A stretch of DNA of 64,000 nt from Sporolactobacillus shoreicorticis (lineage in GTDB: Bacteria > Bacillota > Bacilli > Bacillales > Sporolactobacillaceae), in the NCBI RefSeq assembly GCF_024125445.1, contig NZ_JAMXWM010000002.1:124001-188000 (forward strand), in the 5' to 3' direction. The notes under the pieces are model-generated. The model worked only from the letters and a program-made list of their open reading frames with translations, was not told the DNA's origin and made no database searches. The translations under genes and the position numbers were made by a program. This document shows positions 19,101 to 26,808 of this stretch, piece by piece. Every line of letters begins with the position of its first letter. The first letter of the stretch is position 1.

Positions 19101-19181
19101 ATCTTTGTCCCGACGATGATTTCACTCTTTGATTCTCCGCCAAAGTTTAAAAGAAGCACTGAGTCATCAGTGAGCGAATAA
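16119..19181 (+). CDS. MMPL/RND-family membrane exporter (YdgH/YdfJ-like)
   Basis: Proton-driven transporter of 1,020 residues. It has the duplicated RND layout: a first membrane helix, an outside domain, five helices (about 190-350; GIGTDYNILLFNRFKEEL carries the proton-relay Asp), a helix near 370-390, a very long outside domain, then five more helices (about 850-1000; VALGVDYSIFLLARYKEYP). The second outer domain contains many repeats of the form QMxxGLxxxxxGL between about 490 and 750, predicted coiled coil as in YhgE-type proteins. The GTG at 16119 follows GGGGAGGATC; an earlier in-frame TTG is unlikely. It is divergent from a TetR repressor. Likely exports lipids, surfactants or drugs; the substrate is not predictable. 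Confidence 0.92.
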   Translation: MRGIIKARWIILSLWLVATVVLVALQPDINAILRDRGQKALNEDSPSVQADTILSKMEKSKGTNNLVVFYDKNKISDNELKQIKQGVERFHDDANKLGVAEIMDPFSVPEAKKSLISKDKTTVMVSFKLDKKSREIDDIQKAIDQRLNKVTVTHYLTGEDFINNDYLKASQGGVEKSAALTVLFILIVLVIMFRSIVTPIISLLAVMFSYLCSMGIAAQLIDKAGFPLTSLTQMLLILILFGIGTDYNILLFNRFKEELSKGLSVDNAIVSTYQTAGKTIVYSILTVFIAFAALIFSQSPIYRSGIVVVIGVAFLLLEMITLTPFAMKLLGQKLFWPSKSAKGHGENRMWAGTATIATRHPIISVILVAVLIVPAVFFYQEKLNFDTIGELGNSYPSSKAMNIVADHFGKGNAMPATVVIENKKALDNNESLAAIDRLTGQLEKMKGVKQVSSITRPQGQEVNGFYIGDQTKSVTNGLSATQKGVDQIGGGLTTAQKKLAAADFSQVNKMVDGTAKLETGMTALTSGLKQIQNGIGGSGQSQNISDGIGQIESNLEKMSGAVTTLADHYNQMQTGYAKMGTSYQDTAKALLGVKNALAQMQMLTSALGDSSPGVADDQNYLRLKASFDQLSASLAKITPEGIDALNKNYNTLTTGFKTANSHLSEMSDGLSQMAEGLEKTKSGLDSASSGIGKIVTNMDQVTDGLGQMKSGQQKLADGLNGFHTFSDKLADVTKGLDQLSGGLGKTNDFLSQLNTNRSFSIPDEALKDKQYQQALDAFMSKDRTITKITVILNHDPYSKQALNTIKHMNTTVKNGMKGTALADAKVAVSGPSSTTYDTNNVLTKDLNRLTVIVLIGVLLVLLVVMRSFWIPVFITVSLMGAYYAAMFVLNALFINLIGLEGISSFVPFFAFIVIVALGVDYSIFLLARYKEYPLMSGKEAIVEAAKRVGTIILSAFVILGGTFATLMPSGIVLLIELATAVITGLIVLCFIMLPIFVPTMISLFDSPPKFKRSTESSVSE

Positions 19182-19216
19182 ATGAATCCAAATGTGAATG
19201 CAGAACATAAAAATGA

Positions 19217-19255
19217 AGATGTCTCAAGGCTTATGCCGATGAGACATCTTTTTTT
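19217..19255 (+). terminator. Intrinsic terminator after the MMPL gene
   Basis: AGATGTCTC (19217-19225) pairs with GAGACATCT (19241-19249), with an inner GGC/GCC, followed by seven T. Confidence 0.85.
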
Positions 19256-19337
19256 CGTGCCAAGATAAGCATATTTCGAGTGATCGGGATAGTCGCGCGT
19301 AGCAAGGGGGAAAGGATATCATCAATACGTGTTGCTC

Positions 19338-19372
19338 CATTGATCGGTACCTTTGTTTTTGTTAAGGTGGAA
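19338..19372 (+). repeat. Degraded copy of the 15154-15187 sequence
   Basis: ATTGATCGGTACCTTTG, then TTTTTGTTAAGGTG, matches the right arm, T run and following bases of the permease terminator with few changes. The left arm is missing, so this copy is not a terminator. It lies in the 312-base gap before the dus gene, which otherwise holds only the MMPL terminator. Confidence 0.45.
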
Positions 19373-19493
19373 GCATTCAAAATGCATGCCGTTTGATTTC
19401 AACGGCTCAATCATGCTATAAGTGTTATGAACGTATTTTTGGGGATGCGGATTTTGGACGAGCAACTCATAATGTGAGGATTTGAATGTAACG

Positions 19494-20465
19494 ATGATTA
19501 ATAATTTTTGGCGTGATTTGCCACGACCTTTTTTTATACTGGCACCGATGGAAGAGGTGACGGATGTTGTTTTTCGCCATGTAGTGAGTGCGGCAGCCAG
19601 GCCTGATGTGTTTTTTACAGAGTTTACAAACACGGATAGTTATTGCCATCCGGAGGGAATTCAAAGTGTGCGGGGACGCTTGACGTTTACAGAGGATGAA
19701 CAGCCGCTTGTTGCCCAAATATGGGGGGATAATCCGGAGCACTTTCGGCAAATGAGTATCGGTCTGGCGAAACAGGGGTTTCGTGGTGTGGACATCAATA
19801 TGGGCTGTCCGGTTCCCAACGTGACGGCGAATGGAAAAGGAAGCGGCCTGATCCTGCGCCCCGATGTTGCAGCCGATTTAATTCAGGCGACAAAGGCGGG
19901 GGGACTGCCTGTCAGTGTGAAGACAAGGCTCGGTTACTCGGATGTAGATGAATGGCGGGACTGGCTGACACATGTGCTGAAACAGGATATTGTGAATCTG
20001 ACCATTCATCTGCGTACGCGAAAGGAAATGAGCAAAGTCGATGCACACTGGGAACTGATTCCGGAGATTGTGAAACTCCGCGATCAGGTGGCACCGGAAA
20101 CACTTTTGACGATCAATGGCGATGTCACTGACCGGCAAACCGGCTTGATGCTCGCTGATCAATATGGTGTGGATGGGCTGATGATTGGGCGCGGTATTTT
20201 TGCCAATCCATTTGCCTTTGAAAAAGAAGCAGAAGATCATAGTAGTAAGGAGTTGCTTGATCTCTTGAGGCTGCATCTGGATCTCTATGATCACTATTCC
20301 GCGGAATTAGAGTTGCGCCCGTTTACAGCGCTCCATCGCTTTTTTAAGATCTATGTCCGCGGTTTTCGCGGGGCAAGTGAATTAAGAAATCAATTGATGA
20401 GTACGAAGTCAACAGATGAAGTGCGTACATTGCTTGATCGCTTTGTACAGCAGCAAGATCAGTAA
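19494..20465 (+). CDS. dus: tRNA-dihydrouridine synthase
   Basis: FMN enzyme that reduces uridines in the tRNA D-loop to dihydrouridine using NADPH. The family signature is clear: [15 protein letters not shown] at the N-terminus, [20 protein letters not shown] with the catalytic cysteine (near residue 101), VSVKTRLGY, then [17 protein letters not shown] and [15 protein letters not shown] for flavin binding, and a C-terminal helical tRNA-binding domain. Length 323 is normal. The ATG at 19494 is chosen; GAGGA lies 13 bases before it, and a TTG at 19482 is the alternative. It is a single gene with a shared terminator at 20483. Which uridine it modifies cannot be told, but the closest resemblance I recall is to Lactobacillales proteins. 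Confidence 0.92.
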   Translation: MINNFWRDLPRPFFILAPMEEVTDVVFRHVVSAAARPDVFFTEFTNTDSYCHPEGIQSVRGRLTFTEDEQPLVAQIWGDNPEHFRQMSIGLAKQGFRGVDINMGCPVPNVTANGKGSGLILRPDVAADLIQATKAGGLPVSVKTRLGYSDVDEWRDWLTHVLKQDIVNLTIHLRTRKEMSKVDAHWELIPEIVKLRDQVAPETLLTINGDVTDRQTGLMLADQYGVDGLMIGRGIFANPFAFEKEAEDHSSKELLDLLRLHLDLYDHYSAELELRPFTALHRFFKIYVRGFRGASELRNQLMSTKSTDEVRTLLDRFVQQQDQ

Positions 20466-20482
20466 ATAACCCAGAATAAGTA

Positions 20483-20513
20483 AAGGCAGACAGCTTAAGC
20501 GACTGTCTGCCTT
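20483..20513. terminator. Two-way terminator between dus and the dehydrogenase
   Basis: AAGGCAGACAG (20483-20493) and CTGTCTGCCTT (20503-20513) form a perfect stem between two convergent genes. Confidence 0.8.
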
Positions 20514-20516
20514 ATA

Positions 20517-21461
20517 TTATAACTGATTGAGTTTGCTTTCAGGTTCGCTGCCATTCGCTACACGTTTTATGTTGCTCACAAAGAAATCATACCTTTTCTT
20601 GTGGAATTTGAGACCGTCAGGCATGCCCGCTGTATGAGGCGTAAGGATCACATTACTCAGGTTACGAAGCTCACTGTCAGTTGGAAGCGGCTCAGATTCA
20701 AATACATCCAGACATGCGCCTGAAATATCCCTGTTTTTTAATGCATCTGTCAGATCACTTTCATTGACAATCCCGCCACGGGCTGTATTGATAAAGAGCG
20801 CGGTATTTTTCATTTTTTTGAACACCGCTTTGTTGATCATCTGTCTGGTCTGCTGATACAGGGGAATATGGACACTGACTATGTCCGATGTGCGAATAAG
20901 ATGATCGAAATCCGTCATTTTTACAGAATTGTTGGATGGTACAACAGCACGTCTGGCATATGCCAGCACATTCATACCGAAAGCACTGCAAAACGCAGCT
21001 ACTTTTTTACCGACAGCACCCAAACCGATAATCCCAATCGTTTTGCCGGCCAATTCACTTCCGGTGTAGCTCAATTGATTTTCATTCATCTTGTTTTTCA
21101 TGAAAGCATCGAGAAACGGTATGTTTTTATAATAGGACAACATTAATGCCATGACATGCTCAGCCACTGCCTGTGCATTCACGCCTGCAGCATTGGCAGC
21201 CCAAATGTCGAGCTGCGTGCACGCATTGATATCAACATTATCAAATCCGGCCCCTGTTTGTACCAATTTTAATTTTTTCGCTTTAGAAAGCAGGCTGTGA
21301 TCCACTTTTATATGTTCAGGTATGAGTACCTGACAATCTGCAATATGATGCAGCATTTCTTCTCCGTGGGGGACGATGACGATGTCCCAGTCTTGCGGAA
21401 AATACCTTGCAACCATTGCTTTTGAGGTCTCGGTAAAAGAGCCGACGATTAGAATCTTCAC
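20517..21461 (-). CDS. D-isomer-specific 2-hydroxyacid dehydrogenase
   Basis: NAD(P)-dependent oxidoreductase of 314 residues, interconverting a 2-oxo acid and a D-2-hydroxy acid. The nucleotide-binding motif GIIGLGAVGKKVAAF is near residues 142-156, the catalytic arginine lies in FINTARGGIVNE, and the Glu/His pair in CLDVFESEPLP and LTPHTAGMP. The substrate is unclear (glyoxylate/hydroxypyruvate, lactate and phosphonate types share these motifs). Start GTG at 21461 is preferred because AAGGTGG precedes it; the ATG ten codons upstream lies ahead of that site. Confidence 0.9.
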   Translation of the reverse strand: MKILIVGSFTETSKAMVARYFPQDWDIVIVPHGEEMLHHIADCQVLIPEHIKVDHSLLSKAKKLKLVQTGAGFDNVDINACTQLDIWAANAAGVNAQAVAEHVMALMLSYYKNIPFLDAFMKNKMNENQLSYTGSELAGKTIGIIGLGAVGKKVAAFCSAFGMNVLAYARRAVVPSNNSVKMTDFDHLIRTSDIVSVHIPLYQQTRQMINKAVFKKMKNTALFINTARGGIVNESDLTDALKNRDISGACLDVFESEPLPTDSELRNLSNVILTPHTAGMPDGLKFHKKRYDFFVSNIKRVANGSEPESKLNQL

Positions 21462-21678
21462 TGCTGAACCACCTTTCGTGTTCTGTATCATGCTTCGAAG
21501 AAAAAACGTTTGATGTTTTCAGGCCTGACGTTTTTTTGTCAGTTTTCCTATTAATTGTACCTATTATTATTAAAGAAATTGTACCTTTTAATCGTTACAA
21601 TTAAATTATATACTATAATTCACATCGTTTACTTGTGAAATAGAGTTGCTAAGGAAATTGATTGGAGATGTTTCATCG

Positions 21679-22146
21679 ATGTACAGAGAAATGAGAAGAA
21701 AAAATAAAAAGCTCTCAGAAGAAGAGATGCTCCAGATTTTGAATACAGGCCTCTATGGTGTTTTATCTACGGTTGGGGAAGACGGTATCCCTTATGGCGT
21801 GCCGATTAGTTTTGTTTATAAAGAGGATCAACTCTATTTTCACTCAGCGCTCGTCGGACATAAATTAGACAACATAAAAGCAAATAACCATGTATCTTTT
21901 TGCGTTGTTAATGATGTAGAGACAGTTCCAAATAAATTTACAGCAAAATTTAAAAGTGTGATTGCCTTCGGAACAGCTGAAGAAGTAATCGATAACGAGA
22001 AGAAAGCTGCTCTATTAAAGTTGTTCTTAGAAAAATATTCGAATGATTTTATCGAATCCGGTGTGAACTACATTGAAAGAGCGATTAACGCCGTCAAAAT
22101 AGTTCAGGTCAACATCGATCATATGACAGCAAAAGGAGGAAAATGA
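21679..22146 (+). CDS. Pyridoxamine 5'-phosphate oxidase-like flavin protein (NimA type)
   Basis: Small split-barrel flavoprotein of 155 residues. LNTGLYGVLSTVGEDGIPYGVPISFVYKEDQLYFHSALVGHKLDNIKANNHVSF has the layout of the pyridoxamine-oxidase-like/NimA group, with the conserved histidine in LVGHK. Some relatives inactivate nitroimidazole drugs, others bind F420 or heme, so the role is open. The ATG at 21679 follows GGAG; an upstream in-frame TTG at 21646 is possible. About 280 bases of non-coding sequence follow before the amidotransferase gene. Confidence 0.85.
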   Translation: MYREMRRKNKKLSEEEMLQILNTGLYGVLSTVGEDGIPYGVPISFVYKEDQLYFHSALVGHKLDNIKANNHVSFCVVNDVETVPNKFTAKFKSVIAFGTAEEVIDNEKKAALLKLFLEKYSNDFIESGVNYIERAINAVKIVQVNIDHMTAKGGK

Positions 22147-22425
22147 CACGACTTCATGGGATTATGGTTCTTGCACAGCGCCGGCCGGATGCTCGATTTT
22201 AACTGGTTTACTTTCCTCACTGTTATGATCCTAAAAATGACTATATGCTTGATTAAATCGATACACTGTTTCTTGATAATCAAATCGGGAAAATGTGATC
22301 ACTGTAGCTTGTCTTGGGATGGGTGCCGATATAGTATTCCGTTTACGTTGATCTTAGGACACAGAATTCGCTGGAATGGTCGTAAGGTTTACTTTTCAAA
22401 AAATTAACATGATGGAGGCAAGAAC

Positions 22426-23094
22426 ATGCGAATAAACGTGTTACAACATACACCTAACGAAGGACCGGGTTCAATTAAAGAGTGGTCGACAAGCGGAGGA
22501 CATGAGCTGTATATCTATCATCCTTATCAATTTGATGGTATTTTACCAACTGCTGATCAGACAGATATGCTGATCATTTTAGGAGGACCAATGAGCCCCA
22601 ACGATTCCAATGAATGGATTTTGAATGAACGCAAGCTTATTCAAAAGTTATTAAATCAGAATGTTCCTATTTTCGGAGCGTGTTTTGGCGCGCAACAAAT
22701 TGCGAAAACACTAGGGTACACGATTGGAAAATCACCTGCAAAAGAAGTGGGGTGGGCTCCGGTGTACTTGAAAAGCAATGCTATTCCTGATCTTCCTAAA
22801 AAACTGGTTGCGCTGCATTGGCATGAAGAAATGTTTGAGATTCCAGAAGAAGCGGAACTGCTGTTTTCAAGTGATTTGCTAGAAAATCAGGGTTTTGTGA
22901 TGAATCATAGAGTCATAGGATTACAGTTTCATTTCGAACCGCAAGCGGATGATGTACGCGAGATTGTTGTGAACGATGGTCAGTACACAGAGGGATCTTT
23001 ATTAAAGCAATCACCTGAGGATATTTTGAACTACCCCATTCCAAAGGAAAATAGGGAAGTTATGTTTCAGTTATTAGACTATATTACAAATTGA
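22426..23094 (+). CDS. Class I glutamine amidotransferase domain protein
   Basis: Stand-alone GATase1 protein of 222 residues. The catalytic triad is visible: cysteine in FGACFGAQQIAKTLG (near residue 86), histidine and glutamate in GLQFHFEPQADD (near 168-170). The LILGGPMSPND motif lies near 50-60. Relatives include GMP synthase-like amidases and YfeJ-type proteins of unknown substrate. GGAGG precedes the start. No synthase partner is next to it. Confidence 0.87.
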   Translation: MRINVLQHTPNEGPGSIKEWSTSGGHELYIYHPYQFDGILPTADQTDMLIILGGPMSPNDSNEWILNERKLIQKLLNQNVPIFGACFGAQQIAKTLGYTIGKSPAKEVGWAPVYLKSNAIPDLPKKLVALHWHEEMFEIPEEAELLFSSDLLENQGFVMNHRVIGLQFHFEPQADDVREIVVNDGQYTEGSLLKQSPEDILNYPIPKENREVMFQLLDYITN

Positions 23095-23134
23095 ATGGAC
23101 ATTGGATTGGACAAATCGTGGACATGGCTCCAAT

Positions 23135-23185
23135 GAGGCAAGGCATTTTACACGAATGCATTTTGAAATTCTCCGAACCTGCCTC
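23135..23185 (+). terminator. Weak hairpin after the amidotransferase gene
   Basis: GAGGCA (23135-23140) pairs with TGCCTC (23180-23185), with an inner GCATT/AATGC stem. There is no strong T run, so terminator function is uncertain. Confidence 0.4.
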
Positions 23186-23346
23186 GCTTTAGTGTCGGGC
23201 ATGGCAGAGGGATTTAGTCTGTTGTTTGATTCATAATGACGATTGATATGGCGCATACGGATGATCAACTCAATGAATTTGTATTTATCTTGCTTATCTG
23301 ATAAACAATTATCAACCGAGAAATTGAAATTTTCAGGCTAATATTC

Positions 23347-23460
23347 ATGATTTTTTTATATGCGATTATTTTAGAAGAAAGAGAAAGTGATAAAATTGGA
23401 AGCAATGATCCTTATCCTTGCGGTAGCGGACGAAAGGATAAGAAATGCTATGGAAAGTGA
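23347..23460 (+). pseudogene. SEC-C zinc-motif remnant (37 codons)
   Basis: A short frame from an ATG at 23347 ends in [18 protein letters not shown] and a stop at 23460. This is the tail of SEC-C motif proteins (normally DPCPCGSGKKYKKCCG). Two of the four metal ligands are changed to tyrosine here. There is no good ribosome site, so it is probably a leftover of a larger SEC-C protein. Confidence 0.6.
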
Positions 23461-23618
23461 TGAGCAACTTCGCTGTGTGAAAAAGCATGTGCATTCATTT
23501 TTAAACACGTAAATTATGGATCAGCACGGTACATTTATTAATAAAAGTTTTTTTTACCAACTCGAAACAACGGAAAGATGCAGCAGGTCACGAGAATCGA
23601 TTAAGTGAGGACAATACA

Positions 23619-23730
23619 ATGAAACAATTATTGATTGTTGAGGATGATTTATCCTTAGCAAATAGGGTCGCACTTGCCTTAAAGGGCAGCGAATATAGTT
23701 TTGTACAGGCGCAGGATCTGCTGTGGCTAT
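23619..23730 (+). pseudogene. N-terminal remnant of a response regulator
   Basis: The frame begins MKQLLIVEDDLSLANRVAL, the first strand and acidic pocket (EDD) of an OmpR-type receiver domain. After about 35 residues the receiver sequence ends and the reading frame runs into unrelated codons. The phospho-acceptor aspartate and the DNA-binding half are absent. GTGAGGACAA precedes the ATG. Confidence 0.65.
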
Positions 23731-23832
23731 GGCGGAATGTTTTCAAAATGGATTTTCAGCGACGATCCTCGACCGTACGACAGCTTTGGAAACGGTGCGG
23801 CGTGCGCATAAGTCCGGTCGGTTTCGCAGCTG

Positions 23833-24397
23833 AGACAGAAAGTGAACTTCGCCGGCTCTCTGAAGCGGTAACCGGCGTCACTCATAATTATGACGAGGGA
23901 TTAAAAGGTGCCGATTTAAATGATGAGCTGCTGCTTATTTTTAATGACTGGTCAAAATTCACAGGCGACAACGGGGCGTTGAGCAGGTTTCATGTGCTTA
24001 CAAAATATATCGGAAAAATTTCTGAAGCAACATCGTTTGGCAAATGGTTGATCGATAAAGAAGGTGATGGAAAGCACGAACATCCATTTCGGTTGCCCTA
24101 CGTAAAATTCAATTAACTTGTCGATCAATTTGTTGCCGATTTTTATCAGTTTTCGGCGTGTCATCCTGAATATCGGCTTATAGATTATGGAGAGATACTG
24201 AATCGTTATGGCCTGAAATGGGGAATAGATTCGATGGGACACGCTCCCGTTGATGTTCTGGATGAACAGTGTATTCTTGCGTTGATCATGGGTGCCATTC
24301 GGGCCGAGCGGTTCTGCGATGGAACCTTCTAAGTCTTTTTAAGAATGATTGTGTCTTGAAATGGCTGAAACGCTTGAAAGCCATCGATCAGATTTAA
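23833..24397 (+). pseudogene. DUF6508-type gene broken by a stop and a frameshift
   Basis: The upstream open frame continues into NDELLLIFNDWSKFTGDN, then SRFHVLTKYIGKISEATSFG, and stops at the TAA before position 24117. The same frame resumes directly with VDQFVADFYQFSACHPEY, YGLKWGIDSMGHAPVDVL and ALIMGAIRAERFCDG. Near 24328 it shifts by one base and ends as LKNDCVLKWLKRLKAIDQI with a stop at 24397. Together these look like one DUF6508-family protein carrying two inactivating changes. Its front is fused to the response-regulator remnant. Confidence 0.65.
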
Positions 24398-24556
24398 TTT
24401 TGAGGACGTTCAGACCAGTGAAGCTATGGAAGCCTTTGCCCGGTCGGCAGTGATATTTGTCGTTGTATTGAAAAACAGGGATGTCAGCTTTTTATTGAAT
24501 GCAAAAGCTTTACAGTGATTGAAGCGAGTAAAGACACTTAATGAGAGGGCAATGAT

Positions 24557-24808
24557 ATGAGATCGGAACTAACGAAAATCCCCGGTATTGGAAAAAATAT
24601 GGCGGAGCATTTGACAAAGGCGGGGTTCCCAACGATTGAATCGCTGAGAGGCAAAAATCCTGATAATGTCTGCATCGCCGATTGTACCGCGCAAGGAATA
24701 ACCGTGGATCGATGTGCTTTGTACTGTTGCCGGCTGGCGGTGTATTATGCCGACCACGGCGGGCAGTTATCATCTGATAAACAAAACTGGTGGGATTGGA
24801 AGGATTAA
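24557..24808 (+). CDS. Helix-hairpin-helix protein of the Cdd1 (pathogenicity locus) family
   Basis: An 83-residue protein. The N-terminal LTKIPGIGKNMAEHLTKAGFPTIESLRG is a helix-hairpin-helix motif of the non-sequence-specific DNA-binding type. The middle VCIADCTAQGITVDRCALYCCRLAVYYAD and the end KQNWWDWKD match the Cdd1 family, whose role is unknown. GAGAGGG lies before the ATG. The DUF4180 gene begins two bases after its stop, so the two are co-translated. Confidence 0.82.
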   Translation: MRSELTKIPGIGKNMAEHLTKAGFPTIESLRGKNPDNVCIADCTAQGITVDRCALYCCRLAVYYADHGGQLSSDKQNWWDWKD

Positions 24809-24810
24809 CT

Positions 24811-25176
24811 ATGGATACAAAAATCATTGATGATATTGCTGTTGTCACGAGTGAAGCGCCGCTCATAACCGACGCGCGGTCTGCGCTCGACTTCATTGCG
24901 TCAGTCGGATACAGGCATAAGGTTACGAAAATCGCAATCAACAAGAGCGTCGTTAGCGAGGATTTCTTTCGGCTGTCATCAGGCTTTGCGGGCGAGGTCA
25001 TGCAGAAATTCGTCAACTATGGCTATCGGCTTGCCATCATAGGAGATTTCTCGAAATACACAAGCAAGTCACTTCGTGATTATATGTACGAATGCAATAA
25101 GGGCCAACACCTATACTTTGTTGCGGACGAGAACGAAGCCGTGAGAAAGCTGGGAGGTACCTATGAGCCGCTGTGA
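24811..25176 (+). CDS. DUF4180 domain protein
   Basis: A 121-residue protein of a family with no known function. Landmarks are ITDARSALDFIASVGY, IAINKSVVSEDFFRLSSGFAGEVMQKFVNYGYRLAIIGDFSKYTSKSLRDYMYE and a C-terminal FVADENEAVRKL. The fold resembles STAS-like alpha/beta proteins by pattern, which is an inference. The ATG at 24811 follows GGAAGGA. It is paired with the Cdd1 gene, and a terminator follows at 25268. Confidence 0.83.
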   Translation: MDTKIIDDIAVVTSEAPLITDARSALDFIASVGYRHKVTKIAINKSVVSEDFFRLSSGFAGEVMQKFVNYGYRLAIIGDFSKYTSKSLRDYMYECNKGQHLYFVADENEAVRKLGGTYEPL

Positions 25177-25267
25177 GTATAGGTATTATGACGTTTTAGA
25201 TGCGGAGTTTCTTAATATCTATAGATTCCGGTTGTCGATTATCGCTAGTTTAAGTTCGTGCATGCTT

Positions 25268-25298
25268 AATAGCCGCCATCTTATCGGTGGCGGCTATT
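25268..25298 (+). terminator. Intrinsic terminator after the DUF4180 gene
   Basis: AATAGCCGCCATC (25268-25280) pairs with GGTGGCGGCTATT (25286-25298), followed by TTATATTA. Strong GC-rich stem. Confidence 0.8.
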
Positions 25299-25360
25299 TT
25301 ATATTATGTGAATCGTGTGAATAGTTGGGTCTGCATGCTGCCTTTTATCGCCGCGCGTAA

Positions 25361-25885
25361 TCAATGCTCTGCTTTTAGATAGGCGGCCAATTCGTCGGCG
25401 CTTTGCCGCACTTCCTTGTTTGAGAACAGATTCACTCCTGTTTTTTGGAAAATGGGCAGGAAGCGCATCCCTGTCAGATTGGCCATCGCCTGGAATGGTT
25501 TGACGAGTTCACTGACACTGAATTGATTGGCACCACCGGCCTGATAATTATTCCCTGAGCCACCAATGGATATAGCGAGCAGGAAGTCTTTTCCTCTAAG
25601 CTCTGTTCCGTTTGATCCATAGGCCCAGCCATGTGTGAGTACGACATCCTGCCACTCCTTAAGCAGAGAGGGACTGCTGTACCAGTACATCGGAAACTGA
25701 AAAACGATTCGATCATGTTCGGTCAGCAGCTGCTGTTCTTTTGCCACATCAATGATTTTATTCGGGTAGGTTCCATAAAGATCATGGACGGTGATCTGCG
25801 GTTCTCTTTGCAAACGATTCATCCATGCTTTGTTTATCACGGATTGTTCTAAATGAGGATGAGCGACAATATCCAATAGTTTCAT
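25361..25885 (-). CDS. Flavodoxin-fold NAD(P)H:quinone reductase (KefF/YwrO/MdaB-like)
   Basis: FMN-dependent oxidoreductase of 174 residues that likely reduces quinones or electrophiles. The flavodoxin-2 fold signatures are present: an N-terminal LLDIVAHPHLEQSVINK phosphate-binding loop, RIVFQFPMYWYSSPSLLKEWQDVVLTHGWAYG and LLAISIGGSGNNYQAGG. It lies directly downstream of the MarR gene on the same strand, with its own copy of the 14-base palindrome found before marR, so induction by MarR release is likely. Confidence 0.9.
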   Translation of the reverse strand: MKLLDIVAHPHLEQSVINKAWMNRLQREPQITVHDLYGTYPNKIIDVAKEQQLLTEHDRIVFQFPMYWYSSPSLLKEWQDVVLTHGWAYGSNGTELRGKDFLLAISIGGSGNNYQAGGANQFSVSELVKPFQAMANLTGMRFLPIFQKTGVNLFSNKEVRQSADELAAYLKAEH

Positions 25886-25909
25886 TGTGTTGTAAAGCTT
25901 CCTTTCATG

Positions 25910-25924
25910 TTTGTATATGCAAAT
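25910..25924. promoter_or_regulatory. MarR operator copy before the quinone reductase
   Basis: TTTGTATATGCAAAT. Its reverse complement shares the 14-mer TTTGCATATACAAA with the site at 26393-26406. It lies 25 bases upstream of the start codon. Confidence 0.65.
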
Positions 25925-25939
25925 GATTAATTAAAAAAA

Positions 25940-26374
25940 CTAGTAATTCTGTTCTAGCTTTACGCTTGCTTCGTAAAGTCGTTTACTTAAATTAGTGCTG
26001 AACTCACTGCCAAGAATCGCAGAATAACGGGCAAACAACACTTCAAGAGACTGTTGAAAACGGCTGTAAACGGCTTCTCCTGAATCGGTTAGTGTAATAT
26101 AGGTGTCCTTCCCACCTGAAGTTCGTGTCACCAGCTTTCGTTTTTCCAGCTTACTGACAAATCGTGTACTGGTTGAAGGAGCAATGGACAATTTACGGCA
26201 CAATTCTTTTTGCCGGATACCGGGATTAAATTTGACGATCATGATTAAGTAAAGATAAGTCGGGGCAAGATCGTCGGCCTCAAACGTTTTCTCAGCGAGC
26301 CTTGTCATATTTCGGGCAAACCGGCTGGCGGTAAAATAGAGACAACGGGTCAGTAGCTGGTTTTCTTCGCTCAT
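25940..26374 (-). CDS. MarR-family regulator
   Basis: A 144-residue winged-helix repressor. The DNA-binding part KELCRKLSIAPSTSTRFVSKLEKRKLVTRTSGGKDTYITLTDSG (about 56-100) is standard; helices on both sides form the dimer. Redox- or phenolic-responsive MarR proteins (OhrR, HypR, YodB-like roles) commonly control quinone reductases like the downstream gene. The cysteine in LCRKL (near residue 59) and one in RCLYF (near 11) could be sensors. Identical palindromes precede both its own gene and the reductase. Confidence 0.9.
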   Translation of the reverse strand: MSEENQLLTRCLYFTASRFARNMTRLAEKTFEADDLAPTYLYLIMIVKFNPGIRQKELCRKLSIAPSTSTRFVSKLEKRKLVTRTSGGKDTYITLTDSGEAVYSRFQQSLEVLFARYSAILGSEFSTNLSKRLYEASVKLEQNY

Positions 26375-26392
26375 TTTCTCAACCTCAATTCG

Positions 26393-26407
26393 TTTGCATA
26401 TACAAAT
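26393..26407. promoter_or_regulatory. MarR operator copy before marR
   Basis: TTTGCATATACAAAT, 19 bases upstream of the marR start codon. An exact 14-base match in opposite orientation to the site at 25910. Confidence 0.65.
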
Positions 26408-26720
26408 TACTATATCATTTAATAGAGGTCAATAAAAAGGCATTTGGTGAAAATTAATTGAACAGAAACGACAACTCAGTCAGTTGGATTGACGTTTCGC
26501 GGCTGGGTCAGGAGGCGAAGGTATTGACTTATCAAGCACAGGAAAGGATTAAGCATCGCCGCCCATTTTGTGTGATCTAAATGGTGCAATCGTATACGGT
26601 GAAATGAGCCGCTGTTGAGCTCGCCGCACACTTGAGAAGTGCTTTTTTTGGTATGATGAAACAGTTGAACTTTGCTCATCATTGACTCACTGCGAGACTG
26701 AGGGAGCTAAAAGGAAAGCA
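26408..26720. other. Non-coding stretch upstream of marR
   Basis: About 310 bases with no supported gene; a short minus-strand open frame (26476-26682) has no recognisable domain or ribosome site. It holds the promoter region of marR and ends at the ABC-operon terminator. Confidence 0.45.
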
Positions 26721-26757
26721 AAAATCGGGCTCAAAATGCAGCCTTGAGCCCGATTTT
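26721..26757 (-). terminator. Strong terminator of the PadR-DUF1048-ABC operon
   Basis: AAAATCGGGCTCA (26721-26733) pairs with TGAGCCCGATTTT (26745-26757). A-rich left flank and T-rich right flank make it active both ways; the minus-strand operon ends 50 bases away. Confidence 0.85.
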
Positions 26758-26808
26758 CATAGATGGTTAGAGATCTGCACTTGCGTTCAGAGATGCAATG
26801 GGCAATTT

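Noticed and set aside
22156-22407. Plus-strand frame of 83 codons between the flavin protein and amidotransferase genes
   Set aside because: No ribosome site and no domain; likely chance opening in non-coding DNA.
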